Shown here: positions 36,179 through 47,879 of the stretch, in pieces
How the letters are laid out: each line of letters begins with the position of its first letter
How positions within the stretch are numbered: position 1 is the first letter of the stretch
Source: Adineta ricciae
Taxonomy: Eukaryota > Rotifera > Eurotatoria > Adinetida > Adinetidae
NCBI GenBank assembly: GCA_905250025.1
Contig: CAJNOJ010000177.1
Span: forward strand, 156,703 to 220,702
Direction: 5' to 3'
DNA: 64,000 nucleotides
The notes under the pieces: generated by a model
Seen by the model: the letters and a program-made list of their open reading frames with translations, nothing else
Database searches by the model: none
What the model was told of the DNA's origin: nothing
Program-made: the position numbers and the translations under genes

Positions 36179-37979
36179 TTAATCGGCTAATTTGGAAACG
36201 TCCTCGTAAGCAACATTATTGCAACGCATGCCAACCATGGGTCCCTACAGAGAAAAAGGTCAACGTTAATACGGACATAGTCATTAGAATGAGAGACCAA
36301 CCGTTGTTAGAGTAAGATCAACAGAGAATGTGTCTTGATGAATATCTTCTAGGGTTGCTTCTTCCCCACGGTATGCTCCATTAACGATCAAGACTTTTTT
36401 ACCTTAAAGAGAATGAAGTCATTGGTTAGTTTTCAAATATCTTGACAATGAAAGCTTTTACCTATGGCTGGAATAACAGTTTCCACATGTGCTTGGTCAA
36501 CGCGAACTTTGTCATTCGTGTCGATTATTTTGACTACGGCTTGGTAACGGTCTTCTACTTTAGTAACGACGCCTTTCTTTTTATAGCATTTGTCACCAAG
36601 TTTAGAAGTGATTATTTTAACTACGATGCCCTAAATCAGAAACGAGTGAGTGAGTGAAAATGAGAAATGAAGTCAAACCTCGTGCAACCAATAATCTTTA
36701 CGATTTTTTGCTTCTTTTCTTTTTTCTTCCATCTAAATCCAATCGATTTTAGTGATGTGTGAAAACGAAATAGGAGGCAGTTTAATTCTACCTCTCGCAA
36801 TTCTTCCAATGCGGATTTTTTCGGCTTTGACGAGGCGACTGGTAATGGCTTCTTGAACACTGACTCTGTTGCAGCCGGTTCTTCTTGCATCTCAGCCTTT
36901 TGTTTTTTCGCTTCGACGCCGTCCGGAGTTTCATCTGTCGTGGTCTGCCGCTTTTTACTTGATGTAACCAAAATCGATGTTCTAAACAAAAAAGTTGCTT
37001 AATGAAAGGCAAGAAACATGTAACGATCTTACGGAAGAGTCTTTTTCTTTTCTGCGACGACCATCTGATTGAACGTTACTTGGACTACGAAACGAAACGA
37101 GTGTATATGAATTAGCTCAATAGGAAATTACCTTTTTCATCTTCATCTTTTCGAACAAGATCACTATAAACCGGCTCCGGTTGCTGAATTCCTCTTTCTT
37201 GATCTCTTTTGATCTAAATCAACATCGATATAAAAACACTTTTATTTCTCTCGAACAAACCAACCTGTTCAGCAATCAACTTTTGTCGTCGTTGTTCGTC
37301 ATCGAGATCCATCTTTTGTTTCTTCTCGGAATCCATTTCACGTCTGACTGAATCAGGATCTTTATCAATTAGTGTCACATACCAACCGCGTTCCGTTTGT
37401 TCAATTTCGCAAAGACCTAGACGAAACCAAAAGGTGCTATTTCGTTCATCAAGTCAGTCTTACCCTGACTACCAAGCCATCGAACGTACCCGGCTAGGGC
37501 AACCCATCGAGTGGCATTCATATGAATATGGTCACGATCTTTGATATATTCGCAATAGACAGTGTTTGCTAGGACACGTTTCGTGCCGAACGAACGTCGT
37601 AATGTGCTGAAGAATCCACTGTGAAATTCGCTGAAAATCAATCATAAACAAATCAGTATGGAAAAAATGCACAAGATTGTCTGAATTTACTGTGAATAAT
37701 TGGCAACATATTTCCCAGAATTTTCTCCGACCAACAGTAATTGTCGCTGATGAGATTCACTTTGTATATGACATTTGAAACCATTCTAAAACATGAAAAT
37801 AAGTTTATTGTACCATCTCGTGTCTTATAGGTGCTAAAAATAGTAACGCATGGATTGTTTACCTCATCACGACATTGTTTTTGACACGATTGACAATACC
37901 ATCGTAATTTCTGCAGACCTTTCGCTTTGATTCGATTGCCGATAGCTTTTGGCGTTAAAAAACCACCATCTTTACCCAT
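36179..37979 (-). CDS. KIN: KIN17 DNA/RNA-binding protein
   Basis: Start ATG 37977-37979 (MGKDGGFLTPKAIGNRIKAK), stop TAA 36179-36181. N-terminal C2H2-type zinc finger: LRWYCQSCQKQCRDE, NGFKCH, SESHQRQ. Then the winged-helix KIN17 domain: EFHSGFFSTLRRSFGTKRVL, NTVYCEYIKDRDHIHMNATR, WVALAGYVRWLGSQGK and GWYVTLIDKDPDSVRREMDS. A long charged coiled region with a Lys-rich stretch follows, then the C-terminal tandem SH3-like/KOW part: KDYWLHEGIVVKIITSKLGD, KCYKKKGVVTKVEDRYQAVV and KKVLIVNGAYRGEEATLEDI. The family acts in DNA replication and repair and in the spliceosome. The domain order and length match the metazoan protein. About ten exons with short introns. Confidence 0.94.
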
Positions 37980-38080
37980 GTTTTCGAATGTTAATCTAAA
38001 AAGCAAGATTAATATATAAAATAAATCTATCTCTATTTCCATTTCTTCGCTTTTGACTAGAAAACTGAACAAGAAAATAT

Positions 38081-39062
38081 TCACGAAATTTTCGAGTCTT
38101 GTTTCTTCAACTTATTCTTCTGATGTAAATTAAACTGATAAAAATAGAAACATCCACAGATAATTGCAATATCATCGACAATGTAATCGATCAGTAGCCA
38201 GTAATTAGCGGTTGATTGCGATGCTTTGTAAAGTATACAAAGATCCAAGGCAAGAGTGGAACAAATCAAATAAATCGCTAATTGACATGATTGAATGATG
38301 AATATATCCAAGCAGAATCCACCCGAGGCTAGAAAACACAGGATTGCGTGTGTACGAATCACGAATGTCCAAAGAGAGGTGTCAAATAAATTGGTTTCAT
38401 CGGTTGACCACCACAGAACGTAGGAATTCAGAACCAAATAGAATACATTTGAATAAGATGATAAACGACGTAAGATGGCACGGAATGATAGACTACTTGT
38501 ATGTAAACTCGCAATAAAGCAGAACGTTGAGATTGTACCAAGTGAGTGGATAATAATTCGAATCTGAAAGATATTTATGTTTCGAGGAAAAATTCGAAAT
38601 GGATTGAACTTACTTTCAACCATGGAGTGAGTTGTTGAAGAATATTCGAATAAAACAAGTAAGACGTACAACCGAGTGCGACTATATGTGGTAGAAATCC
38701 CAGTGCGTGACGAAATTTTCGATCACTAACGAAAACACCACTTAAGAAATGGAATGCGATTAGAATATATACAATTATAAGATAATTGGAAGTAGTATAA
38801 CTAAATGTGAATAGATAGAAAGAAGATTTTCGTGAAATTCGATTTACATACTCGGCTTGAGTGTTCGCTGAGATTTGTCCGATGATAATCGGCAAGGAGA
38901 AACTTTTCCAAAATGGATGTCGAATGAGATATTGTGTTGCCACTATTTTACCCCAAAATAGCGAATCCTTTTTCGGCGATGGATTTGAAGAACTAGAAAG
39001 TCAAGAGAACAATGTTGATGAACAGAAAGGATTATGATCGCATACGGTGTTGATTCTGCCAT
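38081..39062 (-). CDS. Multi-pass membrane protein, unknown family
   Basis: Three exons; start ATG 39060-39062 (MAESTPSSNPSPKKDSLFWG after splicing), stop TGA 38081-38083. About 305 residues with six or seven hydrophobic helices, e.g. SNYLIIVYILIAFHFLSGVF, HIVALGCTSYLFYSNIL, IIIHSLGTISTFCFIASL, VFYLVLNSYVLWW, THAILCFLASGGFCLDIFII and SCQLAIYLICSTLALDLCIL. The C-terminus is basic (NLHQKNKLKKQDSKIS). No signal peptide, no enzyme motif and no transporter signature were recognised. The N-terminus resembles a cytosolic anchor rather than a signal. I cannot place the family. Confidence 0.62.
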
Positions 39063-39144
39063 TATACATTGATCGTTGAATTTTATCTGAAAGAAAAACA
39101 AACAAGCAATTTAGTTTTCTAGAACAAAACAGTGATTGTTTATT

Positions 39145-39875
39145 TTAATGTCCGTATTTTTCTTTTTCGCTACTGATCACTTTCTTCATGTTGTCCTCGT
39201 AAGGATTAAACAAACGTGGATCATCTAAATAGACAGTTTCTTTCCATTTGTATGGCATTAGATGGAAACGGCGAGCTTTGAGAATAGCCTTTTCCAATTC
39301 TACTTGTTTGAAATAACATAAACCAGTTGTACGTTGGTTAAAAACAAAACCAGTTTGAGGAGATATGAATTGACTAAGTAATTCAGTATTCCGAAAGTCA
39401 ATCTTCAGATTATGCTCACAAAAGATGCATTTATGTGGCGGTGGTAAATATGGATCATTCATCTGTTTAGGTCGATCATCGTCTAGATCGTACTTTACAT
39501 CGGGTTCCTTTCGATTGAATTTTGCTGATGGACATGTCGTCGAATTTCGATCACTCGATACAACAGATTTAGTTTTCGGCGGACCAAGAAGAAATTCTTC
39601 GCGTCTTTTTCTTAGTCGTTCATTTCGGCGAGCCTCATATTGAATCCATTCATCTATTTTCAATGGAGAATTATGTAAAAAACCGTATGTGAAAAAATTA
39701 CCGTACCGTCTTTTTCGTAAACATCAGTTGTTATAAAAACCGAACTGTTTACTTTGTTCGTATATTCGTCAATATCAGCCCATTCGATTGATCGTGTAGA
39801 CGATAAATGAAAAGGACGAATTGATGCACGGCTTAGTAAAGAAATTACCGGACGAAAACGTAATATCTGGTTCAT
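39145..39875 (-). CDS. MRPS18C: Mitochondrial ribosomal protein bS18m
   Basis: Two exons. The start ATG 39873-39875 (MNQILRFRPVISLLSRASIR) gives a basic, Arg-rich mitochondrial targeting sequence; another in-frame ATG at 39956 would add 27 residues. The core reads PPHKCIFCEHNLKIDFRNTE, LLSQFISPQTGFVFNQRTTG, LCYFKQVELEKAILKARRFH and LMPYKWKETVYLDDPRLFNP, which is the ribosomal S18 fold: C-x2-C zinc pair, Y/F-R-N/D-x-x-L-L-x-x-F-x-S, and R/K-x-T-G-L-C. Small-subunit component of the mitoribosome. The two C-x2-C-type cysteines are kept. Human MRPS18 has three paralogues (A, B, C); the alignment is closest to C by eye. Confidence 0.85.
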
Positions 39876-40935
39876 CTGCGTACGCACTGGAGACAAAAAC
39901 TGTATGTTATTACAAAAGAGATCTGATTGATGCACACCATGAATCATATTCTCCACTCTGCTGCAATAGCATGGACACTATGCGATTCATCTAGATGTCA
40001 CTAGATACAAGACAATTAGGACTATCTCAATCATGTGAAGATAAACTGGAAGAACAATATTCGAAAATCATGAATCTTGCTTTAGTAATTTGTTGTAGTA
40101 AAATTCGAAGAAAACAAAACGAGCAATTGAATCTATATGAAATTTTCCAATTCAGTATACATGTATCTGTGTTATTACACATGAACTTTAAAAAAAGTGA
40201 TGACATTTTGTAGTATTCGACGAAAGGGTCTCCAGTGATAGGGATTGGTGGATCCGTTCGCTTCGTCTTTCATCAGAAGGCACTCATGCTTCCTCACATT
40301 CATTATGTGTTGGAACGTATCATCCGATGACTGAAAAAGCATTCCAGAAGTCTGTAGAATAGCCTTTCGACTACGGAGAATCTTTGAGAATAAACAGAAG
40401 AATTTATAACGGCGGAATAGTGAGAATCAACTGTGTATAGTCACCTCAGAATATAGCAACCATACACATCTTTACAAGAATTTTTACAGACATGAACTAT
40501 TAATAATAATTTCGTAATTATTGAGTAACTCGGACAGATTACAACTTTTATTTATAGAAATTGAAAGAACCAAATCAAGGTAAATCGAGTTTCCTATGTC
40601 ATCATGTTATTTCAATGCTAAATCATTCAAGGTCTTTGCGATATCAACATACAATACAAATCTTAAGTACATAGAAAGTATGCTATTTGATTACGAAGCG
40701 ACAGTAGTACGGATCAAAGGAATTATGCATCCAATTCTATAATTGAATTGGTTTTGTCATTCATCACAATTTCGGTTAGTTTCCTAAAGAACAATACTTT
40801 ACAAACTAACGAAAACTCTATGACATTAGCTAATTTACAAAAAGTTTTTCTTATTAAATTAAAATCAAATAAAAAGTATATTATATATTTATAGATAAAA
40901 AAGGTACTCAAATATTTGTTCGTTTCAAAATGGTT
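39876..40935. other. Intergenic region, no gene seen
   Basis: About 1.06 kb of AT-rich sequence between bS18m and the LIM gene. Short frames lack splice context. Likely bS18m promoter and LIM gene 3' UTR. Confidence 0.4.
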
Positions 40936-41360
40936 TCAAATAAGAAGAATATCGTCGGACAATTTTGCTGATCTAAATACCGTCCAAACAAACAATTCCT
41001 TCATTGTTCAACGAAGAACTTCAATCATGTCTTACTGTATGTTTAAAGTCGAACTTGAATCTGTTTGCTTCTTCCAATTAGCAAAAAGCATTCCTTCTCT
41101 CAATCCATTCTTTCTAATATGACAGATGTTACAAAGGTATTCATCACTGATTGGTTGTAATCGAACCCAGGATGTTAATGGGGCTGAGCATTGTGCTGAA
41201 TATGAATAATAGAAATAGAGTCACGACTAACTATTGTTCGTCAAATGCGTTTTTCAATAATAAACTCACCACAAGTCCAACACTCTCGATGATACTTACG
41301 ACCAGCTTGAAGGATACCTTCGCGTGCGAGCAAAGTTTTGCCGCATTTAGGACAGAGCAT
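40936..41360 (-). CDS. One-LIM-domain protein
   Basis: Three exons on the minus strand with matching phases; ATG 41358-41360, stop TGA 40936-40938. The whole protein is about 95 residues. One LIM domain is complete: MLCPKCGKTLLAREGILQAG, RKYHRECWTC, AQCSAPLTSW, YLCNIC. Zinc ligands are C-x2-C-x17-H-x2-C-x2-C-x2-C...C-x2-C, the standard LIM pattern. The protein ends shortly after (SAKLSDDILLI), with no second LIM or other domain. LIM domains are protein-protein modules in cytoskeletal or transcriptional complexes. It starts directly with the first zinc ligand, which is odd, so an upstream exon may be missing, or this may be a shortened copy of a larger LIM gene. Confidence 0.6.
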
Positions 41361-41844
41361 TGCGATGAGTATGCTGCGTTTTTTCCTCTGTTTATGTTCA
41401 CTTCTCAATAAATAGCTTATTGTTATTATTGAAATAAAAAATCAAATCTATGTAGTGTCTGTCATGGCCATAATCAATAAATGCAAAGAAACAGAAAGCA
41501 ACTCACATCATAGTTACAATCTCATGCAAACAAGTCAGAGATGCAGAGAAAACTGCTTTTTTTCTTCTCATTTCAAACTTAAAAACAAATACATACATGT
41601 GCATGTTCGCACCTCTCGTGATTCATTCACTTTGAATATTCGTTAAAATAACATCTATTTTTCTATTATATCATACAAATATCTAATTTTATACATAAAT
41701 AAAGATTGTATCAGTACGAAGATATGATCAAAATCTATACATCATTTGCGTCACGTGCCAAGAATGTGCATATCCTACTATCACAAAGTAGAAGCATAAA
41801 TCTTACGTATAACATTCATTTTTGGATGACAAGGCATAGAGTAT

Positions 41845-42918
41845 ATGTTTGATAAACACATGCACACATTATTTCGACTCGTTAGTTATCTTTTAGTTCA
41901 ACGTGCTTTATCGCGGAATATATTTGAACGGAATGAAACGGCTAGTTCGACATTATTGAAACGCAACGAAGATGATTTGATCAGTCCAACACTTCACGAG
42001 GATCTAACTTCATTAGATCATTATTTCTTTTCTTATGATGTTATTGATCATGTCACAATATTAATCAAATTTGATATAACACGGACATTTCTGTTCCGAA
42101 AGAATCCAAATCTTTACAATGCACATGTCTACATAAGCAAATTACCATCAATGAATTACAAAATTGATATTAGTCCCTTTACAGGTTATTATGAGAAAGA
42201 AATCCGTGGATCGATCAATGATCATTTCACATTTTGTCTCGTATTGACACCAAATCTACTCGAAAACCTTGCGAAAACTAATCTCCGAAGAAATAGAAGT
42301 AAGCCGATTTCCAATCATTTCCTCATGGGATCATCTCGGAAACAACAACAACATATTATTCATTATTGTACAAGGATGGACCCTGATGAATATCATTCTC
42401 GTCATCATGTTAGACAAGGCAGTGAAGGAGATCGTATTTTATTAGTATTACAATTGATGATGATCGCAATTCTTCTTGCTGTGTTACAAATCGTACACGT
42501 TATTCGTAATCGAAAACGTCGAGACTGGCGTCTTCGACGATTGAGTAGAATCCGACGCGAACTACTACGTCGAAAAGAATATATAGACATGCCTAACGAG
42601 ACGTTAGCGATGCTTCGATTTGCCACGATTATCGATAAGGAATCACACGATGTAGTCGATGACCCAGAAAAAATGCTTGATGATAATGATGATGAAGAAG
42701 AAGAAGAAGACAACGACGACGATGAAGAAAAAGTCAGCGAGGAAAAGGAAAAAGAAGATTCGCCATTTATTCCTCACCAACGAATATTGACAAGACGATC
42801 AAAATATCAACGCACTCGATCATTATCGCCACACTTCGATGAACATCTTGTTCATCAAGATATGTGCTGTGCTGAGCACATTCTCCGATCGAAACCATGG
42901 CATCCAATGTTTCCTTAG
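41845..42918 (+). CDS. Intronless single-pass membrane protein, member C of a three-gene family
   Basis: A single exon of 357 codons. The N-terminus (LFRLVSYLLVQRALS) is a weak signal peptide. The ectodomain has the cysteine pair in DHFTFCLVLTPNLLE and IIHYCTRM as in members A and B. TM helix about 200-222 (ILLVLQLMMIAILLAVLQIV) followed by HVIRNRKRRDWRLRRLSRIR, more basic than in A. The tail carries a strongly acidic block (DDNDDEEEEEDNDDDEEKVS) and ends with HILRSKPWHPMF. Helix end LQ[IL]VH plus basic residues, acidic block and terminal HIL-x-KPW are shared with member A. Likely a surface receptor or adhesion protein with a conserved cytosolic docking tail; function unknown. Confidence 0.72.
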   Translation: MFDKHMHTLFRLVSYLLVQRALSRNIFERNETASSTLLKRNEDDLISPTLHEDLTSLDHYFFSYDVIDHVTILIKFDITRTFLFRKNPNLYNAHVYISKLPSMNYKIDISPFTGYYEKEIRGSINDHFTFCLVLTPNLLENLAKTNLRRNRSKPISNHFLMGSSRKQQQHIIHYCTRMDPDEYHSRHHVRQGSEGDRILLVLQLMMIAILLAVLQIVHVIRNRKRRDWRLRRLSRIRRELLRRKEYIDMPNETLAMLRFATIIDKESHDVVDDPEKMLDDNDDEEEEEDNDDDEEKVSEEKEKEDSPFIPHQRILTRRSKYQRTRSLSPHFDEHLVHQDMCCAEHILRSKPWHPMFP

Positions 42919-44587
42919 CCCAAGCTTTACTTATCATTCTTTTTCTGATAGGTAAATTCAATATTGTCTTAGACGTTTGTTAACTTTTACAAAAAAAAAA
43001 GCAGAAAAGAAAGAAAAGTAACTAAACAAAGTCCTATAAATAATTCATCGTAACTATCAAACTAGAATAAGTTGATTAAATGCAAATACATTGTTCTTAT
43101 TCATCAAATTTTATTATTCGCATTGAATTTTCGTTCTATACAATTCCATACGCATCAATAACCTATCAAAAAAGATTATTCCAGTCAATAGTAAGTCGAT
43201 TGACCATTATCAGTACCCTTTTTTTTCTCTTCTTTCGATCATCTCTTCGCTAACAAAAATAACCCATCGATAGATTTACCATACTCTACTTTACACTGTC
43301 GTATATTCTCGTTCTTTTCTTTCTCGTTCTTCTCGTATTATTTAGATGAGAAAGAATTACAGTTTAGTCTAAAAACATTCTCTAACCAGTATAAACTACT
43401 CCTTACTAAATCGAGAGAAAAAGAGAGAATAGAAATGAATTTAAAACGCATACATCAGCAGATAGATCACAAAAGCGAGTAGCGTGTTTGGCGAAGGGTA
43501 TGTAGAGTCTACTATGACAGATATGTGAAAGGAAAACAGTAAACAACATAAGAGTAAAGCTGAAACTAAACATCTTCTTTTTTTTTGTCGATTGCATGAT
43601 AAACCCTAATAAATGACAAAATGATTTTATTTTCTTCGAGAACAAAAGCTTTGAAAGAAGATAGGCGTTTTTTTCTTCTTATGTTAGTATGAGTAAAAAA
43701 ATGACATGAGCGAGAGCCAATAGAGCGAAACTTAATCAAAAGAAAGTGCATTCTAACGTGAAACTGCTATTCTCTTCTTCTCTGTGTGTTTCATTTATCT
43801 TTGAGTGCTTTTTCTCTGTCATTTGTATACTTAAGTGAGAACAGCTAGCCTATACAGGTGGATATATTCGACGATGCGTTTTTGAAAAAAAAAGAAAAAA
43901 AAAAGTGTGTACGTGTGGGCGTGCTTCATTGTTAATGTATATGAATGAATCAGGTTTATTGGCGTCTCACATTCTCTTCTGAAATTTAAGTAAAACAAGT
44001 GCTGATGTATCAAAGTAACTTTTCCACAGACATTCTTTGACTTTTGCTGATCGGATTTCAGCGGACATGAACACATAATTGCCTTTTTCTTCTCTTAAAT
44101 ACATGTTGATTCTAATCAAACACGCAAAGTTTTTTTGTCCGCGCCAGATCATTTTTTAATTGAAAACAACTAAATCAATTGATTCTTTTTGATGAAGTCG
44201 AATTAGAAAAAAATGTGAAGGTTAGTCATAATATTGAATAAACTTGACATACGACAAAAAATCTGAAAATATTCTCTTCTCGACTCTCATTTCTTTTTCT
44301 TTCTATATTTTTTTCTATTCTTCTCTTCTTTCTTTCTCTCTCTCTCTCTCTTTCTCTCTTCTTTTTTTTCTCTCCTCATGTCCTGCCTCTTACTCTAACA
44401 TCTTCTTTCATTTGAAACGTGAAAGTACAAAAGAAAACAGAGATATACTCATTCATTCGACAAACTAACTGTCACCTATTCTCTGTCGTGTATTTCGTTC
44501 TATTGATATTTTTTTCCTTTTGTAGATTTGATACTTAAACCTACAATTTTCTATAATAAATTAATTACATAGATTTCAAGCAAGATC
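42919..44587. other. Intergenic and 5' region of the calcium sensor gene
   Basis: About 1.67 kb. It holds a pyrimidine tract at about 44283-44395 and a purine-rich patch near 43410-43450, plus at least one 5' UTR acceptor just before the ATG (ending ...CATAG near 44571). No coding exon found. Confidence 0.4.
44283..44395. repeat. Long pyrimidine (CT-rich) tract
   Basis: About 110 nt almost entirely C and T, including TCTC and TTTC runs, with few purines. It lies in the 5' region of the calcium sensor gene, where it could influence transcription or 5' UTR splicing; this is inference. Confidence 0.7.
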
Positions 44588-46553
44588 ATGGGTAATAGCG
44601 AAGCGCGTGTCAAGCGAGGTAAAACACTCTCCGATAGTGATGTGACGGAACTATCGAATCTGTCGGGCTTCACCCCCCAACAAGTTCGCGAATGGCATTC
44701 AGGTTTCCTGGTAAGTTCTCCGTGTATTTCTTACTTCGAATAGATGTTGCGCATATACGTTCCACTTTTCCCCATCATACTCTTGACTTTTCTTTGTCTA
44801 CCTGACCAAATCTCATTTGCACACTTGCTTCTATTCCATATATAAATAGCAAATGGACACTTGACTAATGCGTCATAGTGACAAACAATATTACGCTAGT
44901 AGAAGCACGAGTCTACACACTTTATATTCATTACCTGTGCAGGTGTGTTTATAGACGCATAGAACTTTCTCGCACGTTTCCTTTTTTAGTTAAAATTTCT
45001 TCATAGGATTTTTCTTCTTCTGTTTTCTATCTATGTCATGGACGGTTTTTTTTTTATTTCTCTCAATGAAAATAAATCATCGCTGATAAAAGACAAATGA
45101 CAGAAGGAAAATTACGCTTTGTCTAATTGCATCAGCTACGTCTGTGCGTATGATCGTATTACTTCAGGCGCAAGCATGAGTATTATCATCGTCATCATGA
45201 AGTTACAATGTTCTATATTCATTAGATAAGAATGCATGAAAGAAAAAAAGAGGCAATGAATGGAATTACTGCTGTGACAATCCACTCGATCACAAGCATG
45301 CATCGATTGCTCTTCAATCGTGTGTCGAAGAAGGAGAAAAAACGAAAGAAAAATGAGGAACTAAATAGAGTAATAAAACTTCAAGGCTTTTAGTTCTGAT
45401 TGCTACTTCCTGTGCATTCTTTTCGATTTCGATATAAATCAGTCGATTGACATGTCGATGTGCTTTTTTTTTCATCTGTTCGGGCATCTTTTTCCAGTGA
45501 CTAACATATCAGTTGACGAGAAAAACACAATATTCGTTGAATATGCACACGAGAAAAATCGATTTATATTCTATATCTCGAGGGCACGTTGACGAATGTC
45601 TTTAGTCCTATCCTCAGCGTTTATTTCATTCTTTTTCTTTTTAGAAAGACTGTCCAAGTGGAAGACTAAATAAGAAGAAGTTTATCGAAGTTTACAAGCA
45701 ATTCTATCCGACTGGAAAAGCTGAAAAATTTTGTGAATACGTTTTTCGTACTTTTGATACCGACGGTTCAGGCAATATAGGTAAGTTTGTTTAAACAAAT
45801 GAATCAATACATAGAAGGAAAACCAAGCGAATAATTGAAAAGCAATGACCTGAGTGTCTCTTGAGAAATACTAATAGTAAGGTAGAACTATAGGAAATCA
45901 TTTAGAAATAACATATAATCTATAATGCATTACTTTATATTGATAAACTACTTAAGGGGGTTCAACTATCGACAACAGAACTACTTTTCTATTCATATTG
46001 GAGTGAATCGGAACCCGTTCACTGCGGTTTTATTGTTGATAGTCGAGAAGAATGGAATAATAAATTTGATTGTTATTCTCTTATTTAAGATTTTGGCGAA
46101 TTTCTAATTGCCATTTCGATCACAGCTCAACAAGATCCGAGAAAAAAATTAGAATGGGCCTTTTCCATGTATGGTATGTATTCATCATTATTTCTTCTTT
46201 TTGTTTTCCTTTGCTCTGCTATTTGCTTTTAATTGTTTATTAATGAATATTTTTTTTCTATTATTTATCAGATATTGATCGTAATGGATATATCGAGAAA
46301 AAGGAAATGAAGAAAATTATGGACGTAAGAAGCAAATTTTTCATTTGTTGATTATTAACTGACTTGTTTCTAGGCTATTTATGATCTTCTTGGCGAAGAA
46401 AAGAAAGGTTCGAATTCACCGGAAATTAAGGTCGATCAAATCTTTTCAAAGATGGATGTGAATAGCGATCAAAAATTGTCGAAAGATGAATTTGTTACAG
46501 GCTGTTTACAAGATGATTATTTACGCAAATTACTTGCACCTTCAGCTTCTTGA
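44588..46553 (+). CDS. Neuronal calcium sensor (NCS/hippocalcin-like), myristoylated type
   Basis: Exons 44588-44710, 45645-45780, 46090-46173, 46272-46324 and 46374-46553. Protein of about 190 residues starting [14 protein letters not shown]: Gly2 plus basic residues is an N-myristoylation signal. The NCS pattern is clear: [40 protein letters not shown] (EF1 with Cys-Pro-type change, inactive), [14 protein letters not shown] (EF2), [12 protein letters not shown] (EF3), [12 protein letters not shown] (EF4, Gln instead of Gly at loop position 6). Three EF-hands should bind calcium and drive a myristoyl switch; targets in the family include PI4-kinase, G-protein kinases and channels. Intron 1 is about 930 nt, much longer than neighbours. 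Tail to tail with a second NCS gene. Sub-family (NCS-1 or hippocalcin) cannot be settled by eye. Confidence 0.93.
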
Positions 46554-47879
46554 GTTAACAACTAATCAAGATATATATGAATTTATAATCAATGTATTAC
46601 TCATTACTCCATAAAGAAAACGATTTTGAAAGACTTCTTTTATTTCTGTGTCTTTTTCTTCTTTGTTCATGTGCACGTATCGACATAAACAGGAAAATGA
46701 TACGTATTTTATCTGATAAGGATTCCTTTGTGTGTGCGTGTGTGTGTGTGTTTTTTCGCTTCTTTCGATGAACATAAGTGACAAATGATATATTTCCAAT
46801 TCTTTTCTTCGTTTTCATTAATCAAATCATGATCAATAGTATGGAGAGTATAAGAGAATGCCAAAATACTGATTGGATTACTTCACTAATCAAGTCTTTT
46901 ATCTCGATGCGAACAACAGTAGCTTATTTTAAGTGCACGGATAACAAAATTTTATCTAATCTACAAATGAACAACTTCGTGTCACTGTTCGATAGTATAT
47001 GTGAATACTTATCTCATCTCTTACTGATCATTCCAACTGATTAATCAAGATGGTCGTTTCCCGCGACTTTTCACTTATTGCACTGAAGTCATTTGCTTTT
47101 GTTCTATTCGTGAAGTTTGTATACCGGTCGGATAGAGACAAAAGCACTGTTTAACGTGTGTATCATAACCGAAGCCTCCGTGTGTTTGTTAGAACTGATT
47201 ATTCGTCGATCTTCTGACACATTGGAGAATATTTTCGGAGTACTTGATCAACCGAAGTCGTCGCTATGCACCATGTTAACTTTGATTGAATTTGTTGTAC
47301 AAAAAAATCGACGAAATCTGGAGGGAAAATGCGATTTCCATGATTTATTCTGTTCACAACTTTGAAATTCAATCATGAGTTCTGTTTCGAAACGTGTTTT
47401 CTTGGCATTTATTCGAATGTAATTAATTCTGGTGAGAAGATATTCAATACCAATCGGATTAATTCAATCCGTTTTAGAGTAAGAAGTATTGAGATTTGAA
47501 TTCTTTAAACGCCGACAACACGTGATGTTCACAAAGAATCGAAGAGAAAAAAAAACATGAGAGAAAGAAATGACATTCAAATAAAACCTTGTCGTTGCTA
47601 TCGATTCAATCAGAAATAAATTAACATGATCAATATATGCATCTAATGAATACACAATTTATCTTTGCTTTTTCTCTCCAGTGATATTCATCTAAACATA
47701 ATAGATGATAAAGTTTACACTGTGAAAATCGAAAGTAGAGTATGCAGTTATTTCATGACTAGTACACCGTAATTTTTCTATGTACGCTAGAGGTTGAAAA
47801 ACAAGAGCGAAAGAAAAGTTCGTTTTTCGTATGTACAATCATTCGGATGAGAATAGAAGAAGTGTACGTGTTTTCGTTT
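46554..47879. other. Shared 3' region of two convergent calcium sensor genes
   Basis: About 1.3 kb, with a (GT)n repeat near 46729-46750. Short frames in both strands are not supported. Confidence 0.4.
46729..46750. repeat. (GT)n microsatellite
   Basis: A near-perfect GT/TG run with one interruption (GTGCGT), downstream of the calcium sensor stop codon. Confidence 0.85.

Noticed and set aside
42405..42713. Ser-rich minus-strand frame
   Set aside because: Antisense shadow of the acidic block of member C (GAT/GAA codons read as ATC/TTC).
46566..46818. His/Thr- and Lys-rich minus frames downstream of the calcium sensor
   Set aside because: Produced by the GT microsatellite; no coding features.
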